A program made the position numbers and the translations under genes. The notes beneath the pieces were generated by a model. That model saw only the letters and a list, made by a program, of their open reading frames with translations. It made no database searches and had not been told where the DNA came from. Positions 39,408 through 47,766 of a DNA stretch of 64,000 nucleotides are shown here, piece by piece. Origin of the DNA: Bacteroides luhongzhouii (GTDB lineage Bacteria > Bacteroidota > Bacteroidia > Bacteroidales > Bacteroidaceae); NCBI RefSeq assembly GCF_009193295.2, contig NZ_CP059973.1:2232001-2296000 (forward strand), read 5' to 3'. The first letter of the stretch is position 1. The number at the start of each line of letters is the position of its first letter.

Positions 39408-40547
39408 ATGAAAAATAACTATTTATATAATTGGGTAGCGATAGTGTTTATGATGCTTCAGATGCTGTCATTTACTTCTTGTTCTGATGATGACAATAAC
39501 GGTTGGCCGACGGAAACGGACAAAACCGAAATCTTCATAGAACGTTTCTGTACATTGGTGACTAACCTGACTGCACTGCGGGACGGAGCTACGTATGGCG
39601 AACAGAAAGATAACTATCCGGTATCCAGTAAAGTCATGCTGGATGATGAGATTGCTTATTTGGAGGAAACGATTGCTAAACTGAAAGAAGGAAACAAAAA
39701 GTTGGCGGACAGTGAAGCCGACCGTATAATCCGTGAAGCTGACCAGATAGAGAAAAACTTCAGAGCGACCAGACGTACCGAAGATTTCTTACCGATTGCC
39801 GCCGAACTGTTGGTCAACGGAAAGAATGGCGGATACATTGATTTTGGTGTTCATCCGGAGTATTCAGCTTTCGGCGAACAGGGACAACAGGCATTTACAG
39901 TCGAGTTCTGGGTGAAACTGACAGATGTGGACGAATATCTCAATAGCTTTGTATTCTTGCTTTCCACCTTCACGGATGATGATACGAAAGATCACGAGCG
40001 TAAGGGATGGGCGGTAAACAGTCACTTCGGCAGATTACGTATGACGTATGGTATAGGTTATAGTGACTTGTTTGAGCCGGGCTTCTCGTTCAATACACTA
40101 AATCAGTGGGTTCATGTGGCAGTTGTTACTAACGAGAATGGAGTGGACGGAGAAATCAGAGACGGCATTCCGGTGATGACAAAGATCTACGTCAACGGTC
40201 AGTTGATGCTGTCGGAAAGAGGTCGGGATGACCGTTTGCCATACACTCCGAATGATAAGGAAGTGGCTATGGTTGCCTTTACCGGACTCAGTGCAACTGC
40301 CAACCGTATCGGAGAAAAAAGCACCAATGGATGTATGCGTCATCTGCATATCTGGAAATCAGCGAAGACAGAGGCCGAAATACAACATCTGATGGATACT
40401 CCGGAATCCGTGACAGGAAGTGAATCGGATCTGGTATGCGGATGGACATTGAATAAGACTGTTTCGGATAACAATAACATCAAAGATCTGACGGGCAAAT
40501 TCTCAGCCAAGCTGATCGGAGATTTTCAATGGGTAGAGAATAGATAA
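39408..40547 (+). CDS. LamG-domain surface lipoprotein, copy 2
   Basis: I start at 39408, which gives a lipoprotein signal (VFMMLQMLSFTSC then SDDDNNG). A start ten codons earlier at 39378 overlaps the previous stop but would add a charged extension to the signal peptide. The mature protein has the same two-domain layout as copy 1: helical N-terminal domain, then LamG (GGYIDFGVHPEYS, FTVEFWVKL, HLHIWKSAKTEAEIQ). It is a tandem duplicate. It probably binds glycan; no catalytic residues are apparent. Confidence 0.8.
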   Translation: MKNNYLYNWVAIVFMMLQMLSFTSCSDDDNNGWPTETDKTEIFIERFCTLVTNLTALRDGATYGEQKDNYPVSSKVMLDDEIAYLEETIAKLKEGNKKLADSEADRIIREADQIEKNFRATRRTEDFLPIAAELLVNGKNGGYIDFGVHPEYSAFGEQGQQAFTVEFWVKLTDVDEYLNSFVFLLSTFTDDDTKDHERKGWAVNSHFGRLRMTYGIGYSDLFEPGFSFNTLNQWVHVAVVTNENGVDGEIRDGIPVMTKIYVNGQLMLSERGRDDRLPYTPNDKEVAMVAFTGLSATANRIGEKSTNGCMRHLHIWKSAKTEAEIQHLMDTPESVTGSESDLVCGWTLNKTVSDNNNIKDLTGKFSAKLIGDFQWVENR

Positions 40548-40563
40548 TTGTTTTACGAACCGG

Positions 40564-40609
40564 GTAGTTCCCAAGGCCGTCGGATGGCTGGCTTTGGGGC
40601 TACTTTTTT
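40564..40609 (+). terminator. stem-loop with T tract inside the PUL, before the GH99 gene
   Basis: GTAGTTCCCAAGGCC (from 40564) pairs imperfectly with GGCTTTGGGGCTAC (40590-40603) and is followed by TTTTTT. It lies between the second LamG gene and the GH99 gene, so it may lower GH99 expression relative to the genes before it. Confidence 0.6.
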
Positions 40610-40621
40610 AAACAAACGAAC

Positions 40622-41770
40622 ATGAGAAAAGAACTTGTTTTTGTTTTATTGGCATTGTTTCTGTGTGCCGGCTGTAACGGCAACAAAAAGAAAATGAACG
40701 GTGAACACGATTCGGAAGCGGTAAACATTACGTTGGATGACCATACGATTAGTTTTTATTATAACTGGTATGGAAATCCGTTAGTGGATGGAGAAATGAA
40801 GCACTGGATGCACCCGATAGCCCCTGCTCCGGGACATTCAGGAGATGCCGGTGCCATATCCGGACTTAATGATGACATCGCCTGCAATTTCTATCCGGAA
40901 CTCGGAACGTATAGCAGCAATGATCCTGAAATCATCCGGAAACATATCCGGATGCATATAAAAGCGAATGTCGGCGTACTGTCTGTCACTTGGTGGGGGG
41001 AAAGCGATTATGGCAACCAAAGTGTGTCTCTCCTGTTGGATGAGGCTGCCAAAGTTGGGGCAAAGGTGTGCTTTCATATAGAGCCTTTTAATGGACGCAG
41101 CCCGCAAACGGTAAGGGAGAATATTCAATACATAGTGGATACTTATGGTGATCACCCGGCTTTTTACCGTACGCAGGGCAAACCTCTTTTCTTTATCTAT
41201 GATTCTTATCTGATCAAACCTGCCGAGTGGGCGAAGTTGTTTGCTGCCGGAGGAGAGATAAGTGTGCGTAATACCAAGTACGACGGTCTTTTTATTGGTC
41301 TGACATTGAAGGAAAGCGAGTTGCCCGACATTGAGACAGCGTGTATGGATGGCTTTTACACTTACTTTGCCGCAACAGGTTTCACAAATGCTTCTACTCC
41401 GGCCAACTGGAAATCCATGCAGCAATGGGCAAAAGCACATCATAAATTGTTTATTCCGAGTGTCGGCCCGGGATATATTGATACCCGGATTCGTCCTTGG
41501 AACGGAAGTACCACCCGCGACCGTGAAAATGGAAAATATTACGACGATATGTATAAAGCTGCCATAGAAAGCGGTGCTTCTTATATCTCAATTACGTCTT
41601 TCAACGAATGGCATGAAGGAACTCAGATAGAGCCGGCTGTCTCAAAGAAATGCGATGCTTTTGAATATTTGGATTATAAACCATTGGCTGATGATTACTA
41701 TTTGATAAGAACTGCTTATTGGGTAGATGAATTCCGAAAAGCAAGATCTGCTTCGGAAGATGTTCAATAA
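40622..41770 (+). CDS. GH99 endo-alpha-1,2-mannosidase/mannanase
   Basis: The enzyme cleaves internal alpha-mannosidic bonds in mannan or high-mannose-type glycans with retention, through an unusual 1,2-anhydrosugar intermediate known for this family. It is a 382-residue lipoprotein (FLCAGC, Cys18). The GH99 barrel opens with ISFYYNWYGNP. The paired glutamates sit in FNEWHEGT at Glu329 and Glu332, the positions I recall as the mechanistic pair of BtGH99. Neighbouring GH92 would trim its products. It closes the PUL. Confidence 0.93.
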   Translation: MRKELVFVLLALFLCAGCNGNKKKMNGEHDSEAVNITLDDHTISFYYNWYGNPLVDGEMKHWMHPIAPAPGHSGDAGAISGLNDDIACNFYPELGTYSSNDPEIIRKHIRMHIKANVGVLSVTWWGESDYGNQSVSLLLDEAAKVGAKVCFHIEPFNGRSPQTVRENIQYIVDTYGDHPAFYRTQGKPLFFIYDSYLIKPAEWAKLFAAGGEISVRNTKYDGLFIGLTLKESELPDIETACMDGFYTYFAATGFTNASTPANWKSMQQWAKAHHKLFIPSVGPGYIDTRIRPWNGSTTRDRENGKYYDDMYKAAIESGASYISITSFNEWHEGTQIEPAVSKKCDAFEYLDYKPLADDYYLIRTAYWVDEFRKARSASEDVQ

Positions 41771-41835
41771 TAAAGAATAGAAAAGCGATTTCAGCATTCA
41801 GCGATTCTCTGTAATCGCTTGCTGGAAAGGAAAAG

Positions 41836-41887
41836 CGGCTGAAAGCGAACCCTGAAAAGAGAGATTCATACTTTCAGCCGTCTTTTT
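41836..41887. terminator. terminator after the PUL, CGGCTGAAAG stem
   Basis: CGGCTGAAAG (41836-41845) pairs perfectly with CTTTCAGCCG (41871-41880), followed by a T tract. It can end the GH99 transcript. The same stem sequence recurs at 44320-44364 beyond the VirE-like gene. Confidence 0.8.
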
Positions 41888-41937
41888 TATATCCGTTATT
41901 TGGGTTATCTCTTCTGGTATTTTTATTTCATTTTAGT

Positions 41938-42576
41938 TTATTTGACAGGCTGATAATCTCTGGATTTTCCGTAAAATCCGGGAGCAGGCACATATATCGG
42001 TTGGTTGGGTATGCCGATATTCAGCAGCTTGCCTTCCTTGCGGAGCCGACGAATATGAATCATGGCTGTGGAGCGTACCATCCCCGTGATTCTTTGGAAG
42101 TCGGAACGTTGCATAATCTGATGATCGGTGAAATACTCTTTCAGTCGCATGTCTATCTCTATTTCCGATAATTTGGCGGAATGTTTGACCCGCTTCATTT
42201 GCTTTATTTTTATAGTTCCGACAGATTGTTTCAACCTTTTGTCCGAACGGAATTGTATCGCTTTCAATTTCACTTTCGAATTTTTGCGGGGAGTATCAGC
42301 GGATATTTCCTCGGTGGCGGTCAACGTAGGGTAGAAATAACCGATGCCATCCAGGTGCACCTGTCTGCCTTCTCCCAGCTCTTCTCCCATTACTTGCGAG
42401 AGAGCGTCCAATACGGCAGTCACGTCTACTTCGTTCAGTGTGCAGCGCGCTTGGATTCTACTTCTGAGTTCTTCCGTATCTACCTGTCCGTTGGCGATGA
42501 TGCGCGGATGGAATCTTTTCTTCTTGGGTTTGTCCGGTGATAACGGATTCTCGTACCAGTCAAATAATATAGCCAT
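41938..42576 (-). CDS. HU-like DNA-binding protein
   Basis: This 212-residue protein belongs to the HU/IHF-like group that is abundant in Bacteroides. Residues 1-125 hold the HU-type fold (DVTAVLDALSQVMGEELGEG, VHLDGIGYFYPTL, VKLKAIQFR). The remaining 85 residues form an extra domain that looks like a winged helix (EIDMRLKEYFTDHQIMQRSDFQRITGM), with a basic surface. It is transcribed divergently from the VirE-like gene, a pairing seen often in Bacteroides. Its role is probably nucleoid or locus-specific DNA binding; no target is known to me. Confidence 0.75.
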   Translation of the reverse strand: MAILFDWYENPLSPDKPKKKRFHPRIIANGQVDTEELRSRIQARCTLNEVDVTAVLDALSQVMGEELGEGRQVHLDGIGYFYPTLTATEEISADTPRKNSKVKLKAIQFRSDKRLKQSVGTIKIKQMKRVKHSAKLSEIEIDMRLKEYFTDHQIMQRSDFQRITGMVRSTAMIHIRRLRKEGKLLNIGIPNQPIYVPAPGFYGKSRDYQPVK

Positions 42577-42648
42577 AGTTCTTTTCTTTTATAGATGTAC
42601 TTCTGTTCTGTTTCTCCTATAGTTCTTTGTGGTTGTTCTTCCTTTAAA

Positions 42649-42763
42649 TGCACAAGCTAATCTCAATCAGCTTATACGCTAACTAAAGTTAGCGTATAAG
42701 ATAACAATGGATAGCTTATCGGCTAACCTTAATTAGCTTATGCATTTTCTTGTTGCAAAGATA
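42649..42763 (-). promoter_or_regulatory. palindromic control region and promoter of the HU-like gene
   Basis: CTTATACGCTAACT (42671-42684) and AGTTAGCGTATAAG (42687-42700) form a perfect 14-bp inverted repeat with a 2-bp centre. A variant AGCTTATCGGCTAAC (42713-42727) repeats AGCTTATACGCTAAC (42669-42683) directly 44 bp away. Outer arms at 42649-42661 and 42732-42744 match at 12 of 13. A minus-strand -7 box TATCTTTG at 42763-42756 places the palindromes in the leader of the HU-like message, or as an operator just downstream of the start. Confidence 0.65.
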
Positions 42764-42866
42764 CAACACAAAGGCTTGCTAACCTAATAATAAAGGCTTT
42801 ATTTCATAAATGCAATTAGTTAAGGACAAACTTGCAATCGGCTTGCAAACCGCTATCGGGCGGTTG

Positions 42867-42874
42867 TATATTTG
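42867..42874 (+). promoter_or_regulatory. -7 box of the VirE-like gene
   Basis: TATATTTG fits TAnnTTTG and lies 33 bp before the start codon; TTG at 42843-42845 gives a slightly long spacer of 21 bp. Together with 42649-42763 this accounts for the 330-bp gene-free region between the two divergent genes. Confidence 0.55.
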
Positions 42875-42906
42875 GCATACGAAAACATTAAAATAACAAC
42901 AAAAAT

Positions 42907-44292
42907 ATGATGGAAAAAGTAACAAAATTGTTCTCTATGTTGAGGAAGGTGTGGAGAACTGGAATGAAAAAAGAGACTGCTTTTGCAGGAACGGAAACGA
43001 ACGGGCTGAAAATGAACGGACCGAAAAAAGTAGAGGGAGGACTGTCTGTCCCGGAAGAGATACAGCCGGAAGTAGTGGAAAAGCCGGAATCTTCGGCATT
43101 ATTTTTGGGGGCGGATTTGCCGCTATCTAAACCGGATAGTAAGAAAAGCGGCTCTGCCTGCTTGACGGAGCAGGTAAACGATTTTTTGCGTACACGGTAT
43201 GATTTCCGTTATAATCTCTTGACGGAAGAAACGGAATTCCGGCCGTTGGATGATGCAGGTAAAGCAGTCGGGCTTTTTCAGCCGGTGAGCAAACGTGATT
43301 TGAACACCTTTTGTATGGAAGCTCATGCAAAGGGAATTAGTTGCTGGGATAAGGACGTGAGTCGCTATATTTATTCTACCCGTATTGCCGAATACCATCC
43401 TTTCCGGCTCTATATGGACGAATTGCCCGTTTGGGATGGCATTGATCGCGTCACTCCGTTGGCATTGCGCGTTTCCGACTTACCTCTGTGGGTACGCGGC
43501 TTTCATACGTGGCTTTTGGGAGTTGCCGCCCAATGGTCGGGAAAAACAGGGATTCATGCCAATAGTGTAGCTCCCATCCTCGTAAGTTCGGAACAGGGAC
43601 GGTTGAAGTCTACTTTCTGCAAGTCGTTGATGCCTGCGGCTTTGCGGCACTACTATATGGATAATCTCAAACTGAATTCGGAGGGGAAGGCCGAGCGTCT
43701 TATGGCGGAAATGGGATTGATCAATCTTGATGAATTTGATAAATATGCTGCGGGTAAGATGCCCCTATTGAAAAATCTGATGCAGATGTCGAGCCTGCAT
43801 ATTTGTAAGGCATATCAGAAAAACTATCGTGACTTGCCGCGTGTCGCTTCATTTATAGGCACTTCCAATCGCTATGATTTGTTGACTGACCCTACGGGCA
43901 GCCGTCGTTATCTTTGCGTGGAAGTCGTAAAACCGATTGATTGCGAGGGCATAGAACATGAGCAACTTTTTGCCCAGCTGAAAGCTGAATTGGAACAGGG
44001 AATTCCTTATTGGTTCAATAAGGAACAGGAACGGGAATTGCAACGGCACAATGTGTCTTTTTATCATGCCTGCCCTGCTGAAGATGTTTTTAACAGCTGT
44101 TTTCGCATAGCTTTGCCGGAAGAAGAATGTTTACATTTATCCGCAGCGGAGATATATAAGGAATTGAAGAAAATGAATTCAGCCGCATTGAGAGGTTTTA
44201 ATCCGAACCAGTTTGCACGAGTATTGACGAAGATGGGAGTGGGGCGGAAACATACGGAGTATGGAAATGTATATTCGGTGATACGCCGCTGA
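42907..44292 (+). CDS. VirE/VapE-family P-loop protein
   Basis: This 461-residue protein has a low-complexity first 80 residues and then a VapE/VirE-type NTPase domain, related to superfamily 3 helicase-primases of phage and plasmids. The P-loop is SSEQGRLKSTF, in which the second glycine of the usual GxGKS is changed. Walker B is LINLDEFDKY, and the sensor region is SFIGTSNRYDLLTDPTGSRRYL. A C-terminal winged-helix-like part follows. It is divergent from the HU-like gene. The family suggests mobile-element origin; its cellular role is not known to me. Confidence 0.75.
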   Translation: MMEKVTKLFSMLRKVWRTGMKKETAFAGTETNGLKMNGPKKVEGGLSVPEEIQPEVVEKPESSALFLGADLPLSKPDSKKSGSACLTEQVNDFLRTRYDFRYNLLTEETEFRPLDDAGKAVGLFQPVSKRDLNTFCMEAHAKGISCWDKDVSRYIYSTRIAEYHPFRLYMDELPVWDGIDRVTPLALRVSDLPLWVRGFHTWLLGVAAQWSGKTGIHANSVAPILVSSEQGRLKSTFCKSLMPAALRHYYMDNLKLNSEGKAERLMAEMGLINLDEFDKYAAGKMPLLKNLMQMSSLHICKAYQKNYRDLPRVASFIGTSNRYDLLTDPTGSRRYLCVEVVKPIDCEGIEHEQLFAQLKAELEQGIPYWFNKEQERELQRHNVSFYHACPAEDVFNSCFRIALPEEECLHLSAAEIYKELKKMNSAALRGFNPNQFARVLTKMGVGRKHTEYGNVYSVIRR

Positions 44293-44319
44293 TGGAGTCT
44301 AAGATTTGTAAAACTGAAA

Positions 44320-44443
44320 CGGCTGAAAGCAATATTTTTTACTTTTGCGGTTCGCTTTCAGCCGGAATGCCGATGGATAAGAGGTTTCAGAGCGGCTGAA
44401 GAGGCTGGAAGCTAAATCTTGCGGAAGAAGTCGTTTTCAGCCG
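44320..44443. repeat. two stem-loops sharing the CGGCTGAA motif
   Basis: CGGCTGAAAGC (44320-44330) pairs with GCTTTCAGCCG (44354-44364). A second structure uses CGGCTGAA (44393-44400) and TTCAGCCG (44436-44443). They fill the space between the convergent VirE-like and nucleotidyltransferase genes and match the stem at 41836-41880. They may terminate transcription or mark the edge of the HU/VirE module. Confidence 0.6.
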
Positions 44444-44751
44444 CAACTATCATTCTTGTTGTAGAAAGGCAGTCCTACCCGTTCTATATGTTCACCTATT
44501 GGAGTGTTCCTGTTTTTATTGTAATCAATAACATCTACTTTATATAATAATCCCAAATCTTCTATTTGAATATGAATGTCCATTAGCTGGTCAAAAGAAA
44601 TATCATTACCTATCGCAGCCAAATCTATATCGGAACCTTCCGAATATGTACCTTTAGCTCTGGAACCGAAGATTAGAACTTTTTCTATGTTAGCGTGTTT
44701 GCGAAACACACTGCAAATATCCGATATGACAGTATTGCTTAGTCCGTACAT
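44437..44751 (-). CDS. MNT-type nucleotidyltransferase (antitoxin-like)
   Basis: This minimal nucleotidyltransferase has 104 residues, with the catalytic motif GSRAKGTYSEGSDIDLA at about residues 29-45 and a third acidic position in KVDVIDY. Such proteins are usually paired with HEPN or substrate-binding partners; some pairs are toxin-antitoxin systems in which the MNT enzyme modifies the HEPN toxin. The partner gene lies two bases upstream but is frameshifted. This gene itself appears intact. Confidence 0.85.
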   Translation of the reverse strand: MYGLSNTVISDICSVFRKHANIEKVLIFGSRAKGTYSEGSDIDLAAIGNDISFDQLMDIHIQIEDLGLLYKVDVIDYNKNRNTPIGEHIERVGLPFYNKNDSCG

Positions 44752-44753
44752 GA

Positions 44754-45190
44754 TTAAAATAGTGTATTCATTTCCGTTCTTAATTTTTCTTCATTAAGTT
44801 TGGTGTCCAGTTGTTTTAAAAGAAGAGAGTATTCCTCGTATATTTTTCGCGCAATTTGTATGGCATCTCCCTCATTATAGGTGTGGGAGGTCGTGACTCG
44901 TGCTTTTGCCATACGTCGCCAACCGTCGTGATCAGAAATTAACCCGTCTTCGAAAGCTTGTTGGAGAGTGCCGTTGGGATCTTGTACAAATTCATACCCT
45001 TTAAATTTTAAGAAATCCTGAAGAACTTCCATCCAAGTTCAAAAGTATATTCGAATCGTTGGATTAACCCTTCCATTTCCAATTCTGATAAACTATCCGG
45101 TTGTATACCTGATTCTGTTATATCCAGGATTCTTTTATTTGCACGATGAAAGCTATCATATCGTTGTAACCAGCGTATATCTTGTTCCAT
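44754..45190 (-). pseudogene. HEPN/nucleotidyltransferase substrate-binding protein, frameshifted
   Basis: Two overlapping frames together give a normal HI0074-type helical partner of the nucleotidyltransferase. The first (45190 to 45008) ends RFEYTFELGWK followed by nonsense FFRIS and a stop. The second continues from about 45027 as VLQDFLKFKGYEFVQDPNG and TTSHTYNEGDAIQIARKIY to 44754. A single lost base near 45025, within GGATGGAAGTTCTTC on the coding strand, explains the break. No canonical slippery site is present. A minus-strand -7 box TATTTTTG lies at 45236-45229. Confidence 0.8.
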
Positions 45191-45323
45191 ATAAGTATCT
45201 TGTTTTTAAGTAAGGAGTTTCTTTATTGCAAAAATACGTATACTATCGGGAAAGACAAAGCTAAAACATTGATTCTTTTAGTTTTTTATTGTAATTATTC
45301 CATGCTGCTATTATGTAATTTCC

Positions 45324-45331
45324 TATATTTG
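45324..45331 (+). promoter_or_regulatory. -7 box of the DUF2339 gene
   Basis: TATATTTG matches TAnnTTTG and sits 27 bp before the chosen ATG. No convincing -33 box is seen. Confidence 0.5.
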
Positions 45332-45357
45332 TAATATTGAATCAAATACAAAATACT

Positions 45358-47739
45358 ATGGGAGATTTGAATAGTGTATATCCGCTACTCGGTATAGTAA
45401 TACTTATTGTTTTGTTATGCCGGTTCGATGGTCGGTTCACGAAGATAGAGAAAGAGCTTGATGTAATAAAAAAACAGATGGACGCTCTTTTGAAGGGGCA
45501 GGCGAAAATGGCTGTAGGTGATAGGGAATCAAGTGAGGAGACGCCTGAAAAAGTAGTAGCAGAAGTCTTGCCAGAAGAAAAATTGGTTGAAGAAGAGTCG
45601 GTTGTTCGAGAACCAAGTACAATGGTTGAGGCTGTGGTTGCTGATAAATTGCAAGATGCTTCGGAATCTGCCCAAGAATCTATTCAAGAAGAAATTATTG
45701 AAAATATCCCAGTGATGGATACCGTTCGGGAAGAGTCTACAATGTCTCCAGAACCGATTCATGTGGCGCCGGCTACTCCGGAACCACCAAAGAAACAAAT
45801 CAATTACGAGAAGTTTATCGGTGAAAACCTTTTTGGAAAGATTGGTATTCTCATATTTGTGATAGGGGTGGGCTTCTTTGTGAAGTACGCCATTGACAAG
45901 AACTGGATAAACGAAACTTTCCGTACGGTGCTTGGTTTCCTGACCGGAGCCGCATTGCTGGTTGTTGCCGAACGGTTGCAGAAGAAATATCGTACATTCA
46001 GTTCGTTACTTGCCGGTGGTGCTTTCGCCGTGTTCTATCTCACGGTTGCTATCGCATTCCATTATTATCATATCTTCTCGCAGACTGTGGCGTTTGTCAT
46101 TCTGATAGCCACTACTATATTTATGTCTGTTTTATCTGTGATATATGACAGGCGTGAGCTGGCTATTATTGCACTTGTCGGCGGATTTTTAGCACCTTTC
46201 ATTGTGAGTAGCGGTGAAGGAAGTTATCAAGTTCTGTTTACTTATGTGAGCATTTTGAATTTGGGGATGTTCGGGCTTTCCATCTGCAAAAAGTGGAGCG
46301 AGCTTCCGATAATCTCCTTTGTCTTTACTTGTCTGATAATGGCTAGTTTCTTATTGTTGAGCTATTCTTCCCGTTCTACGGTCATTTCGGGACATTTGTT
46401 GATGTTTGCCACCCTGTTCTATTTTATCTTTTTGCTTCCTGTGTTTTCCATTCTCCGTGGAGAGAAGATACAGGCGATGAGCCGCGGGCTGGTGTTTGTC
46501 ATCATCACTAATAATTTTGTCTATCTGCTTTCGGGAATTCTTTTCCTAAAGAATATGGAGCTGTCTTTTAAGGCGAGCGGTCTGTTGAGCCTGTTTATCG
46601 CACTCGTTAATCTGGGGCTAGTGCTTTGGTTATGGAAGAATAGGAAAGAATACAAATTCCTCGTGTATACTACATTGGGACTTGTGCTGACATTTGTCTC
46701 CATTACAGTCCCGATTCAACTGGACGGAAACTATATTACTTTGCTTTGGGCATCGGAAATGGTATTGTTGTTGTGGCTTTATGTTAAGTCGAAAATCAGG
46801 GTATATGAGTCTGCGGCCAAAGTCCTGATAGGACTTACTTTCGTTTCTTACTTGATGGATGTGTATAGCGTGATGTTTGAACAGCATTCTTTGGATACGA
46901 TCTTTCTGAATAGTTCATTTGCCACCTCTTTGTTTGTAGGATTAGCTACAGGAGCGTTTGCTTTATTAATGGAATATTATCATTCATTCTTCTCTACGGC
47001 ACGCCGGTTGAAATACAGTTTTTGGAATCCTTTTATGCTTATAGTTTCCGTAATCATACTTTATTATACATTTATGATGGAATTCAATTTGTATTTTGAA
47101 GAGGCAACGAGAAGCGGAGCGATGTTTTTGTTTACCGCCGTATCCATTTCGGGCATTTGCTATGCTTTCAGAAAACGATTCTCAATAATCAAGCACCTCA
47201 CTTCCTATACATTGGCTATCGGAATGAATACGTTTGTATATATTCTGAATATATGGTGTGACCAATGGGAGAATATGGCTTTCACTCCTGTCATGTTGCG
47301 ATGGCTGACGGCCGCTTTCGTGATAGCAAACATGTATTACGTGGCACGTCTGTACTATACATCAATCGGCATAAAATCCCGCTTCACCGTATATCTGAAT
47401 ATTCTTGCCACACTCCTTTGGCTGACAATGGTACGTTCTTTCCTTTGGCAAGTAGGTGTAGACGATTTCAGTGCCGGGTTATCTCTTTCATTAAGCATTG
47501 CTGGGTTCGTCCAGATGGGATTAGGAATGCACCTGCATCAGAAAGCGATGCGTATGGTAAGCCTTGCGACTTTCGGAATAGTCCTGCTCAAACTCGTATT
47601 GGACGATTTATGGGCAATGCCGACTATCGGTAAGATTGTCGTATTTATCATTTTGGGATTGATATTGCTGACACTTTCGTTCCTTTATCAGAAACTAAAG
47701 GATGTGTTGTTCAAAAATGACGAGGAAGAAACAAACTAA
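45358..47739 (+). CDS. DUF2339 polytopic membrane protein
   Basis: I start at the ATG at 45358; a TTG seven codons earlier is less likely. The protein has 793 residues. One N-terminal hydrophobic segment (LLGIVILIVLLC) is followed by a charged, Glu-rich region of about 130 residues. Then comes a large membrane domain with some twenty or more hydrophobic segments, opening with KIGILIFVIGVGFFVKYAID. This matches DUF2339. The function is unknown. The gene is monocistronic, and the 274 bp after it hold a MITE-like element. Confidence 0.85.
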   Translation: MGDLNSVYPLLGIVILIVLLCRFDGRFTKIEKELDVIKKQMDALLKGQAKMAVGDRESSEETPEKVVAEVLPEEKLVEEESVVREPSTMVEAVVADKLQDASESAQESIQEEIIENIPVMDTVREESTMSPEPIHVAPATPEPPKKQINYEKFIGENLFGKIGILIFVIGVGFFVKYAIDKNWINETFRTVLGFLTGAALLVVAERLQKKYRTFSSLLAGGAFAVFYLTVAIAFHYYHIFSQTVAFVILIATTIFMSVLSVIYDRRELAIIALVGGFLAPFIVSSGEGSYQVLFTYVSILNLGMFGLSICKKWSELPIISFVFTCLIMASFLLLSYSSRSTVISGHLLMFATLFYFIFLLPVFSILRGEKIQAMSRGLVFVIITNNFVYLLSGILFLKNMELSFKASGLLSLFIALVNLGLVLWLWKNRKEYKFLVYTTLGLVLTFVSITVPIQLDGNYITLLWASEMVLLLWLYVKSKIRVYESAAKVLIGLTFVSYLMDVYSVMFEQHSLDTIFLNSSFATSLFVGLATGAFALLMEYYHSFFSTARRLKYSFWNPFMLIVSVIILYYTFMMEFNLYFEEATRSGAMFLFTAVSISGICYAFRKRFSIIKHLTSYTLAIGMNTFVYILNIWCDQWENMAFTPVMLRWLTAAFVIANMYYVARLYYTSIGIKSRFTVYLNILATLLWLTMVRSFLWQVGVDDFSAGLSLSLSIAGFVQMGLGMHLHQKAMRMVSLATFGIVLLKLVLDDLWAMPTIGKIVVFIILGLILLTLSFLYQKLKDVLFKNDEEETN

Positions 47740-47766
47740 ATCTTTGAAAATATCCGATAAAAAATA

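Noticed and set aside
45008..45032. Programmed frameshift in the HEPN-like gene
   Set aside because: There is no slippery heptamer or downstream pseudoknot visible; simple loss of one base explains the break.
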